From an uncultured Gemmatimonadota bacterium (lineage in GTDB: Bacteria; Gemmatimonadota; Gemmatimonadetes; Gemmatimonadales; Gemmatimonadaceae), in contig CADEFN010000009.1 in NCBI GenBank assembly GCA_902826615.1, positions 81,625 to 145,624 on the forward strand: a stretch of DNA of 64,000 nt, written 5' to 3'. Below, one piece after another: positions 54,369-62,346 of the stretch (positions within the stretch are counted from its first letter, which is position 1; every line of letters begins with the position of its first letter). Both the position numbers and the translations under genes were made by a program. The notes under the pieces were generated by a model. The model was given only the letters and a program-made list of their open reading frames with translations, did not search any database and was not told where the DNA came from.

Positions 54369-55247
54369 ATGCCGACAGTCGCTCAGATTCGCTTGCCCAC
54401 GCCCAAGAGTTGGGACGAGTTCGAGGCAATCGTCGCCTCCGCCCTAGGCACTCGTGAGCACCTCGAAGGGCCCCATCGGTATGGACGCACAGGACAGAAT
54501 CAGCAGGGAGTCGACATCTACCTCGTCGATGCTTACTCGCGCCATACCGGAGTTCAGTGCAAGTGTGTCGCTTCCTTCTCATTCGCCGACCTTGAGGCGG
54601 CCGTTGAGGTGGCTGAGAGCTTCACACCAAAGCTGGACGCGCTCACCTTGGCACTCTCGCTGCCCCGCGACGCGGTGCTGCAAGCCCAAGTATTCGCGTT
54701 GTCCAAGACAAGAGCAGCAGAGGGGAAGTTCCGCGTCGGGCTTTGGTTCTGGGATGATGTTGTCGACGATCTGTCTCGCGATGTCAACGAACTTGCGCGG
54801 CACTACCCACAGTTCTTCGCCGGCGCTACGGGGGCGGTTCCCACCAAGTATCAACTTGACAGCGCTGTCGCTCGAGAACAGCTGGCGGCATACAAGGAAC
54901 TTTGGTCGTACTTCCATGGTCGCTTTTTGCCGACGCGTACGCACCCTGACTACGAGTGGGAAGACGCGCGGGAAGACATCGCACTTTTTCTCGACAAGCA
55001 CGCAGACCAGCTAAAGCAGCTGCATGTAACGCTTGGCGCTCACCTGCCGAGCAACATAGCTGACACACTCAGCGCGGCGGCGGACGCTGCTAAGGAAGGA
55101 GCGTTCGTCGTATCGCCATCTGAAGACTTTAAGGTGCCTCAGGAGGCGTTGGAAGCGGCAGATCTCACGTACGAGCGTCTGAGCAGCTGTCTTGCGGCAT
55201 TGAGGATAGCGCTAGAAAGGCGCGGTGTTCGCCTGGATTCTACGTAG
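54369..55247 (+). CDS. Mrr-like PD-(D/E)XK restriction-endonuclease-fold protein
   Basis: 292 residues. WDEFEAIVASALGTREHLEG near the N-terminus, then QNQQGVDIYLVDAYSRHTGV and QCKC give the Mrr-type nuclease core: Glu19, Asp49 and Gln63-x-Lys65. The rest is helical with no second known domain (WFWDDVVDDLSRDVNELARH). The fold cleaves foreign or modified DNA in Mrr-type enzymes, here without a methylase nearby. It is 160 bp upstream of a two-gene unit with a membrane protein. Confidence 0.7.
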   Translation: MPTVAQIRLPTPKSWDEFEAIVASALGTREHLEGPHRYGRTGQNQQGVDIYLVDAYSRHTGVQCKCVASFSFADLEAAVEVAESFTPKLDALTLALSLPRDAVLQAQVFALSKTRAAEGKFRVGLWFWDDVVDDLSRDVNELARHYPQFFAGATGAVPTKYQLDSAVAREQLAAYKELWSYFHGRFLPTRTHPDYEWEDAREDIALFLDKHADQLKQLHVTLGAHLPSNIADTLSAAADAAKEGAFVVSPSEDFKVPQEALEAADLTYERLSSCLAALRIALERRGVRLDST

Positions 55248-55276
55248 TCCGTCTTGGACGGGATCGTCGTGAGACC

Positions 55277-55330
55277 GCATAACGATGGTTGCTGCAGACG
55301 GTCGCATCCGGATGCGCGCAGTGCGCGCAT
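55277..55330. other. Structured intergenic segment with GCATAAC box and hairpin
   Basis: GCATAAC at 55277-55283 follows the nuclease stop by 30 bases. A perfect 8-bp hairpin ATGCGCGC-AGT-GCGCGCAT lies at 55312-55330. It may be a decayed attC-like site or an operator for the next unit; neither is proven. Confidence 0.4.
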
Positions 55331-55409
55331 TTCATTTGAGCGCCCGCTGCAGAAGAGGGCGTAGGTCCAATTTTGAGGGGATCTTTCCACATGCAACAAA
55401 GGAGGAGGG

Positions 55410-56252
55410 GTGGAGCTTTACCTCGCACGCGTGAAAGTCTTTCTCAGCAGCCAAAACGACATATTTGCGCGTGGAACGCCGTCGGACATTCTCCGCGCAG
55501 CCATCAACGAAAGGCCGACATCCTACCGTGTAGGCCCGAGCTCGTGGCACATAGGCAACGTAGAGGAGATTGATGTCGACGGTCTGTATTTCGCTCTGGG
55601 CCGAACTGCACGATCGAGCCAGCCTATCCTTGATCAGACCTCCGGCAATTTCATCGAAGCACCGTTCGACCGCGCCCCTTACACCCACGTGTTCGTCGAC
55701 ACCAAACTGGAGCTGGTTGCTATCGCACAGAAGTACGAACTCGCACCATCGCCGGATCGGCTTTGCCACGCACTCGCGAAGGTGTTGCAGTCCTCCGACA
55801 CGGGAAGAGCGGGGTACGCTTCTTTCGCGTGCGAACTCCTCAGCAATCCGGACAGATTTCTTAGCGCACTGCAGAGCGCCTACGCAATTCGGTCGTTTAC
55901 TGTCACATTCACGCGACCGAATCCCTTTGATGTGAATCGCGACTTTCAGGCTCCGATGGAACGCCTCGTCGATGAAGCAGAAGGTGAGCGCGGGTCGACC
56001 ACGATTTCGGGCGCTGGGTTGAAGCCGGAGCCACTCGAGGACCTGACACGGAGCGCAGCTGCGACCGGTGAGAATGCGAAGGCCCGCCTGGTTGAAGAGG
56101 AGGGCAATAGGCCGGTCGTGAGGAGCCTTCGCGGAAACGCGGTGTCGATATCGGTTGAAGGCGTCGAGACGGCATCAGACCGGCGGAGTATCATCAGTAG
56201 ACTAAGGGGTCTCTATCAGCGGATCCGTTTCCGACAAGACAGTGAGTCCTAG
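55410..56252 (+). CDS. Soluble protein of unknown function, first gene of a two-gene unit
   Basis: 280 residues from a GTG at 55410 behind a strong GGAGGAGG. No signal or transmembrane segment. Features: SSWHIGNVEEIDVDGLYFAL, LDQTSGNFIEAPFDRAPYTH, VFVDTKLELVAIAQKYEL, and FTVTFTRPNPFDVNRDF, which look like an alpha/beta sensor domain. The C-terminal part (LKPEPLEDLTRSAAATGENA) is charged and low-complexity, and LRGLYQRIRF is basic. The 3' end overlaps the following membrane protein by 11 bases. I do not recognise the family. Confidence 0.6.
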   Translation: MELYLARVKVFLSSQNDIFARGTPSDILRAAINERPTSYRVGPSSWHIGNVEEIDVDGLYFALGRTARSSQPILDQTSGNFIEAPFDRAPYTHVFVDTKLELVAIAQKYELAPSPDRLCHALAKVLQSSDTGRAGYASFACELLSNPDRFLSALQSAYAIRSFTVTFTRPNPFDVNRDFQAPMERLVDEAEGERGSTTISGAGLKPEPLEDLTRSAAATGENAKARLVEEEGNRPVVRSLRGNAVSISVEGVETASDRRSIISRLRGLYQRIRFRQDSES

Positions 56253-56778
56253 CTACTGGGTATGGTTCCTCAGAGGGACAGGCGGCCGAGCAGGCTGGCG
56301 TCGCCTCGCAGACGGTTGGCTGCTGGCACACTTGGCCGTCGGAGGCGTCCTGTCGTTTCTCGTAACCGTGAAGCATGCGGACGCCGCGCAAAGCGTCCTG
56401 TTGCCACTCGCAGGCGTCTTCATTGGGATGAGCTTTGCTTGGGTAGGCAATGCTCAGGCATTGGTACAGAGCGACGAGATCGAACAGCTTGCCCGCGCCT
56501 CCGAGGATGGATACGAGACCTATGTCTACACGTTTCAGACGGCTGTGTTGGTCATGCTCGTGACACTCGCGGGGTGGGGGCTCGCGGGGCTTGAGGTATT
56601 TGAAGGACCTTGTCTGATTACCTGCCCATCATGGGCTTACAAAGCGGCTGGCGTCATGCTGTATGGGGCGGCCAGTCTGACGATACGTGAGTGCTGGCAT
56701 GTCGTTCTGGGTGCGCAGCTGTTGCTCCTCGCGCAGCGGGCTATTCGCCGTATCCGAAAGACTCCAGATGCAACCTAA
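56242..56778 (+). CDS. Four-TM membrane protein, second gene of the two-gene unit
   Basis: 178 residues with about four transmembrane helices: LLAHLAVGGVLSFLVTV, VLLPLAGVFIGMSFAWVG, FQTAVLVMLVTLAGWGLAGL and AGVMLYGAASLTIRECWHVV. It starts inside the preceding gene, so the two proteins are made together. A small membrane protein paired with a soluble partner is a common layout in abortive-infection type phage defence (membrane effector plus sensor), but there is no direct evidence here. Its stop TAA lies in an ACCTAAC box. Confidence 0.6.
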   Translation: MSPSYWVWFLRGTGGRAGWRRLADGWLLAHLAVGGVLSFLVTVKHADAAQSVLLPLAGVFIGMSFAWVGNAQALVQSDEIEQLARASEDGYETYVYTFQTAVLVMLVTLAGWGLAGLEVFEGPCLITCPSWAYKAAGVMLYGAASLTIRECWHVVLGAQLLLLAQRAIRRIRKTPDAT

Positions 56779-56867
56779 CAGCTGTCTGCACATGACAGCT
56801 GTGCTGCGGCTGGCCGTCCCGCACTTGGCTCTGTAGAATCAGAAAGGCTCGCCCGGCGCGGGACGGC
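56778..56867. other. Two inverted repeats after the membrane protein gene
   Basis: A 9-bp hairpin ACAGCTGTC/GACAGCTGT lies at 56778-56802, directly after the stop. A perfect 10-bp inverted repeat GCCGTCCCGC/GCGGGACGGC spans 56813-56867 with a 35-base interior, followed by TTTG. They may terminate transcription or be a decayed recombination site. Confidence 0.45.
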
Positions 56868-56926
56868 TTTGTATACCCTCGGCAGCAACGGAACCGTAAC
56901 GTTCTGTCTGAAAAGTCAAGCTGCAA

Positions 56927-57536
<610 letters not shown>

Positions 57537-57678
57537 CTCGTCCTCCACTACAACAAAGGGGGCGTCGTCCGGGCTCCTTCTTGCACGATCCGAGGTAGGA
57601 CCTCGGGCAGCTGTCCGAGCTCACTGGACGACGGGTCTCTGCGCTGCCCCTGCTAACGTGCGGTGTCCAACCCACCCA

Positions 57679-57741
57679 GACCGCACCGAGCTAGCGCAGA
57701 TCCCATTTTGAGGCCAAACTCTCTCAAGTACCAGATACAAG
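57679..57741. repeat. About 62-bp direct repeat, copy 2
   Basis: Second copy of 46746-46806. It lies about 140 bases from the start of the IS110 relic and 30 bases before the PD-(D/E)XK-like gene. In both copies it encodes the same short reading HPDRTELAQIPF with a stop. Confidence 0.85.
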
Positions 57742-57769
57742 GCCGCATCCCATCTCCCATAGACGTGCA

Positions 57770-58624
57770 ATGAACTGGCGTTCTGATTGGCTTGCCCTTC
57801 ACGATAGGATTGCGGGAATCGAGCAGGCCTTCAACATCTTCATACACGGGTTGTCGCTTAAGACCGGTGACCCCTACAACATCGGTCGCAAGGTCTTCCG
57901 GCCAGAGTTCACCGCCTTACTGGCGACCATTCGCGAGTTTCGTGTGGCCCACGCTACGGTTGTACCATCGAACGCCGTAGCGACAATCGACCGCTTCCTT
58001 TCGACGCACGGCTCGCTGGTAGGGAGCAACGATCTGGACAATACGGGTCATCTCGTTGCCTCGGTAACAGCCCTCACCGCTTTCCGGACCGAGCTGACAT
58101 TCCAACTGACGAACCGCGATGCCAGTCGGCTACGAGCCACCGAAAGGGCCCTTCAGCACCTTCAGCGTTCCATCGTTGCGGATCGAACTGTCCGCGACCG
58201 CTGGACAGACGCATTCGACCAAGGCGAGACGACCTGCGAGGCCTTAGGGGCGACGCACCTGCTCGGCCACGGCATTTGGGCCTTCAAGGTTTCTGCCTCT
58301 GGAGAGCGCACTGACCTCGTGTACAACGAGCCTCTTTCCGATCTGGATGGCGTGGCAATGGCGTCCGACTCGCTCGTCCTGACTGAGTGGAAGGTGGTGC
58401 GATCGGCGCTTGACCTTCAAACCAAAATTGATGCCGCGACTCGCCAGGTTGATCGATACTCTGCGGGGGTGTTGGCGGGCCTCGAACTGGTCAACTCGCG
58501 GTTCATTATCGTAGTATCATCTGACCGCCTCCAGCTGCCACCTGATGTCTCTCGCAATGCTGTGACATATCGCGTGCGAGGGATCGCCGTCGCCCCAGCA
58601 TCCCCATCGAAAGCCAGGCACTGA
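57770..58624 (+). CDS. PD-(D/E)XK nuclease-like protein
   Basis: 284 residues. The first about 150 residues are helical (FRPEFTALLATIREFRVAHA, RATERALQHLQRSIVADRTV). The C-terminal part looks like a PD-(D/E)XK core: GETTCEALGATHLLGHGIWA with Glu157, then TDLVYNEPLSDLDGVAMASD with Asp193, VLTEWKVVR giving Glu206-x-Lys208, then QVDRYSAGVLAGLEL and RFIIVVSS. This is the order found in nuclease folds. It lies 23 bases upstream of a dCTP-deaminase-like gene, with an IS3 element just beyond. Confidence 0.6.
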   Translation: MNWRSDWLALHDRIAGIEQAFNIFIHGLSLKTGDPYNIGRKVFRPEFTALLATIREFRVAHATVVPSNAVATIDRFLSTHGSLVGSNDLDNTGHLVASVTALTAFRTELTFQLTNRDASRLRATERALQHLQRSIVADRTVRDRWTDAFDQGETTCEALGATHLLGHGIWAFKVSASGERTDLVYNEPLSDLDGVAMASDSLVLTEWKVVRSALDLQTKIDAATRQVDRYSAGVLAGLELVNSRFIIVVSSDRLQLPPDVSRNAVTYRVRGIAVAPASPSKARH

Positions 58625-58647
58625 ATCGCCCCTCAACCACCACTGCC

Positions 58648-59157
58648 ATGTTTCTGCTCACGCGAGAGACGATTGCTCACAATATCACCAAGAACCAGAT
58701 CCAGATCACAGACGTCGACGCGACGGGGTTCGGGGCAACATTCTACTACTTTCGTCTCGGCTCAAGCGTCCGCATTTGGGCGGGGGATGGTCACGAGGAG
58801 CGAGCGATCGAGCTGTCAAAGCAGCCCGACTTTAGCTATCCGCTGCCCCCGCGAGCGTTTGCTACTGTCTTTTCGTACGAGACCTTCCATTGTTCCGAAC
58901 GCATCTTTGCGCTCTTTGGCCAGAGTACCTCACTCGGCATTGACCAGGGGTTGCAGTTGATCCACGGGCCCACCATCGATCCGCGGTTCAACAACCCGTT
59001 GAAAATGGGGCTCAAGAATCTATTGGATGAGCCGGTCATCATCCGGTGGAAGCAGCAGCTAGGAAAGGTGTTGTTCTTCGATGTCTCAGACACCTACCCG
59101 CTAGGCGATCATGGACAAGCAATCATGCAGGCCTTCGGGTCTCGCGGTACCCTCTAA
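58648..59157 (+). CDS. dCTP-deaminase/dUTPase-fold protein with altered active site
   Basis: 169 residues. Residues about 66-145 follow the trimeric dCTP deaminase/dUTPase pattern: PPRAFATVFSYETFHCSERI, FGQSTSLGIDQGL where GRSSLARLGL is usual, TIDPRFNNPLKMGLKN where IDPGFxGxLxLELxN is usual, and the final QQLGKVLFFDVSDTY. The catalytic Glu of deaminases is Gly121 and the usual Arg of RSS is Gln92, so ordinary deaminase activity is doubtful. Nucleotide binding may remain. dCTP deaminases and dNTP-depleting enzymes are known phage-defence proteins, and this gene is paired with a nuclease-like gene. Confidence 0.65.
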   Translation: MFLLTRETIAHNITKNQIQITDVDATGFGATFYYFRLGSSVRIWAGDGHEERAIELSKQPDFSYPLPPRAFATVFSYETFHCSERIFALFGQSTSLGIDQGLQLIHGPTIDPRFNNPLKMGLKNLLDEPVIIRWKQQLGKVLFFDVSDTYPLGDHGQAIMQAFGSRGTL

Positions 59158-59170
59158 GCGTGCAGTGATC

Positions 59171-60409
59171 TTGCCCTGAAATAGTGGACACCCTATTAAG
59201 CCGACGGCAGGTTTCGGCGGTGGAGGTGTCTGATGAAGAAAGGAAGACGACGTTTCAGTCGCGAGTTCAAGTTGGAGGCCGTGCGCCAATTGACTAGTGG
59301 GCGGCAGTTGGCCCAAGTGGCGCGGGAGCTGGGGGTCGATGCCCAAGTGATCCGCCGGTGGAAGGACCAGGTCACGGTCGATGCGGAGACCGCGTTTCCC
59401 GGCAATGGTCGGGTGCGGACGGAAGACGCGGAGGTGCAGCGCCTGCGCCAGGAGGTGACGCAGTTGCGGGCGGAGCGCGATTTCGAAAAAAAATGCGGCG
59501 GCGTTCTTCGCGCGGGACGCTCGGTGAAATACCACGCCATTCAGACGACGGAGTGTCCCCTGTCGATCGCGCGGCGCTGCGCCCTGTTGGGGGTCTCGCG
59601 CAGCGGGTACTACAGCTGGACCACGCGGGCGCCGAGTGCGCGGGCGCGGCAGAACGGGCGGATTGTGGCGGCGATGCGGGTGATTCATGCCGAGGTGGAT
59701 CGCACCTACGGCAGTCCGCGGATGTGTGGCGAGCTGACGGCCCGCGGCCCGCCGTGTGGACGGCATCGGGCGGCGCGGCACATGGCGGCGGCGGGGATCC
59801 GGGCGTAACAGCGGCACCGCTACCGGGCGACCACGGACAGCGCACACGCGCTGCCCATCGCCCCCAACCGGCTGCAGCAGCACTTCACCGCCCCGGCCCC
59901 GAATCGGGTCTGGATGGCCGACCTGACGTACGTGCGCACGCAGGAAGGGTGGAGCTACCTCGCCGTGATTCTGGATGCGTACGCGCGGCGGGTGGTGGGC
60001 TGGGCGGTGGGGCGCGACTTGGCCACGGATCTGCCGCGGCGCGCGCTGGAGATGGCGCTGGCGACGCGACGGCCCGGGCCGGGGCTCATTCGCCACTCGG
60101 ATCGCGGCGTGCAATTCGCGAGTCGCGAGTACCAGGCGGTGCTGGCCGCGCACGGGATCACGCCGAGCATGAGTCGGCGGGGCAACTGCTGGGACAACGC
60201 GGTGGTGGAGACCTTCTTCCGCACGCTCAAGGTCGAGCGCGTCTACGACCGGCGGTACGTAACGCGCGAGCAGGCGGAGCAGGATATCGCGGACTACATC
60301 GAACGGTGGTACAATCGTCTGCGGCGGCATTCGACGCTCGGGCACCTCAGCCCGGTGATGTACGAATTGCGCAATGCTGCCTAAACCCGTGTCCACTATT
60401 TCGGGGCAA
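59171..60409 (+). mobile_element. IS3-family insertion sequence
   Basis: About 1,239 bp bounded by 21-bp inverted repeats: left TTGCCCTGAAATAGTGGACA, right end the reverse complement with one mismatch (TTGCCCCGAAATAGTGGACA). GATC flanks both ends (59167-59170 and 60410-60413), a possible 4-bp target duplication as made by IS407-type members; because GATC is palindromic it could also belong to the inverted repeats. The transposase reading frame has an in-frame stop. Confidence 0.88.
59233..60384 (+). pseudogene. IS3-family transposase (OrfA-OrfB), interrupted
   Basis: OrfA starts at 59233 with a HTH (FSREFKLEAVRQLTSGRQLA, RELGVDAQVIRRWKDQV). A run of eight A (59486-59493) lies where IS3 members make a -1 frameshift; here OrfA and OrfB are already in one frame, implying an inserted A. 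OrfB is then cut by TAA at 59806-59808 and resumes in frame with the DDE domain: WMADLTYVRTQEGWSYLAVI, IRHSDRGVQF and NAVVETFFRTLKVERVY. All three acidic residues are kept, but the stop should prevent a full product. Confidence 0.85.
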
Positions 60410-60511
60410 GATCATCAGCATTCTTCTCGGAGCCGGCGTAACAACTCTTTGAATCGTTCCATTCGTACGGAGAAGGTGTCCGACCTCGAACCGACTCTAC
60501 AGGAGCACCGA

Positions 60512-61246
60512 ATGCAGCAGCACGAATTGCTCGAGCGTGCACGGATCGCCGGGACTCTGTCCTTTTGTGCCCTTGCTCTCATCAGTTCCGGAGCTTGGCA
60601 GTCGCCCCGGCCGATAGTTGTGCTCGACGTGCCGGACTCTGTCTTCAGGGAAGTCCTCGCGCCGTCCGCGCAGACTAGCGGAGTCGTGGTCGCCGGCTTA
60701 GTGCAGGCAAGCTTGGCTACCGAGCTGCCTTCGTACGGTCCGACGATCTCCGTCGCGGGAATACCCGCGAACTCACGTGTGGTGTGTGTACAGCTCCGAA
60801 GCAGCAACGCTCTCTACCGGGCCGAGTTTACAATGCGGCATCAAGGCAGCGCTGCCATCGTCGCGTTCCGGATGCCGACGCGTGCGCTTTCCAGAGTATC
60901 ACCACGCGGAGACCGCGTGGCGGTGGTGGCGAGAGCTTCTCGTAGCACCGGATGCACTGAAGGCCCTTTGCTGCCGGTTGCTTGGGGAATACGTACACCG
61001 GTCGACTCCCTTCTGGTCGGAGTCAATGCGAATGGTGCGGTTGACGTGAGAGTCCGTCCGAACCGCGGAGCAAGCTCGGGCTGTCGAGCTGTGAAAGACT
61101 CGGAGCCTTCAACGCTCTACAACACAATCTGTGCGGTGAGTCTCGTCGAGTTGTGTAATGAGAGACCACGGATCGATTTGCTCAGTAGCGACACCGATCG
61201 TCCGAGGCAGCCGGTTCGCCTACCCCTAGCCAAGTTCTGTTTGTGA
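60512..61246 (+). CDS. Exported protein of unknown function, first gene of a three-gene operon
   Basis: 244 residues from the ATG at 60512, six bases after CAGGAG. A signal peptide or anchor lies at IAGTLSFCALALISSGAW. The rest is beta-rich (VVLDVPDSVFREVLAPSAQT, PTISVAGIPANSRVVCVQLR) with several Cys residues (STGCTEGP, SSGCRAV, YNTICAVSLVELC), fitting an extracytoplasmic disulfide-bonded protein. No family is recognised. The GTG of the next gene overlaps its stop. Confidence 0.6.
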   Translation: MQQHELLERARIAGTLSFCALALISSGAWQSPRPIVVLDVPDSVFREVLAPSAQTSGVVVAGLVQASLATELPSYGPTISVAGIPANSRVVCVQLRSSNALYRAEFTMRHQGSAAIVAFRMPTRALSRVSPRGDRVAVVARASRSTGCTEGPLLPVAWGIRTPVDSLLVGVNANGAVDVRVRPNRGASSGCRAVKDSEPSTLYNTICAVSLVELCNERPRIDLLSSDTDRPRQPVRLPLAKFCL

Positions 61247-62346
61247 AGTGGATCGACTATCTCCACCGTGCTGCACAGCGCACGACCTATCAGAGGTTGT
61301 TCCTAACAAAGGTGTCTCTGTACTCGGCATGCGCGTTTGGCCTGATCATCCTGCCAATCGTGTCAGGCGCGCACGGTGAACGCGATCAGGTGACCGTGAC
61401 GTCCGACATTCTGGTCTGGCAGTTCACGGCTCGGTACTACCCGGGCGACCAGCTCCCCGATTGGAAGCTGTCCAGCGCCACTGTACGACCGTCCACTGAC
61501 ACAAGTGCCAGGTGCCGCGAGTGCGTCTCCTATCCTCTGAAATTCAAGCAAACTCTCGGCGGCAAGGCTGCAATCAACATTGTTCTCTCCAGATGGCCCG
61601 GCGAGCAACTGCGCCTGGCTATCGGAGGTATGACACCCGAGGCGCTCGATCAGGTCGTGGTGCAGCCTGACGGTCCAAGACGCCTTCCATCGAGGTTCAC
61701 GCTCTATGCTGTTCTTGAAGACAAGGCAGCGCCACATTGGACCGGAGCTTTGCCGGCTCGTTTGCTGTTGGGAGCAGCCCCGACTACTCAGGCGGAAACT
61801 CCGGATGACTTCTCGCAGCGGAGCGGACGGCTGATTCGAGGCGCGGTGACCACAGAGGTCGCTTCGCTTCCACTGAGCTCGGGCACGATCCGTACCGAAA
61901 CAATCCTTTTGCCAGGCGATCAGCTGCGGCTCCTGCTTGACAGCGAGGACACCGGCTCCGCACTGGCTATCTCCCACAGCGTGATGCTCGCTTCCGACTC
62001 GGGCATCCGCCTGCTTTCGCGGTCGCTCGCTAGCACTGCAGTGGTGGAGCGTTATGGCGATGCCACGGTGCGCCCTATAGCGCTCGGCCCTCCCTTTTGG
62101 GCCCGAATTATGGCGCAGCAGGAGTGGATTCTGCTGGTGGGCATTTTCCTCACGATTCGGCTTGCTTTTGGCGCTTGGGAGACATACTGCAGAGATGTCT
62201 GGCCGCCGGAAAATGCGAATGCGCAGCTACAAGTGGGGAATGCAGGGATCAGTACTTCAATGGAGGTTAGCAACGGAGGCCAGCTTGGCATGCGAGGCAA
62301 CCACAAACGGGAAGAATCAACAACAGCAGCAGAGACCACCTCATGA
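61243..62346 (+). CDS. Membrane protein with periplasmic domain, second gene of the operon
   Basis: 367 residues from the GTG at 61243 (GTGA overlap with the previous stop). An N-terminal transmembrane helix (SLYSACAFGLIILPIVSG) and a C-terminal one (EWILLVGIFLTIRLAFG) frame a large periplasmic beta-rich domain (ILVWQFTARYYPGDQLPDWK, LPARLLLGAAPTTQAETPDD). The short tail after the second helix is hydrophilic and probably cytoplasmic. No family is recognised. Its stop overlaps the start of the third gene (ATGA). Confidence 0.6.
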   Translation: MKWIDYLHRAAQRTTYQRLFLTKVSLYSACAFGLIILPIVSGAHGERDQVTVTSDILVWQFTARYYPGDQLPDWKLSSATVRPSTDTSARCRECVSYPLKFKQTLGGKAAINIVLSRWPGEQLRLAIGGMTPEALDQVVVQPDGPRRLPSRFTLYAVLEDKAAPHWTGALPARLLLGAAPTTQAETPDDFSQRSGRLIRGAVTTEVASLPLSSGTIRTETILLPGDQLRLLLDSEDTGSALAISHSVMLASDSGIRLLSRSLASTAVVERYGDATVRPIALGPPFWARIMAQQEWILLVGIFLTIRLAFGAWETYCRDVWPPENANAQLQVGNAGISTSMEVSNGGQLGMRGNHKREESTTAAETTS

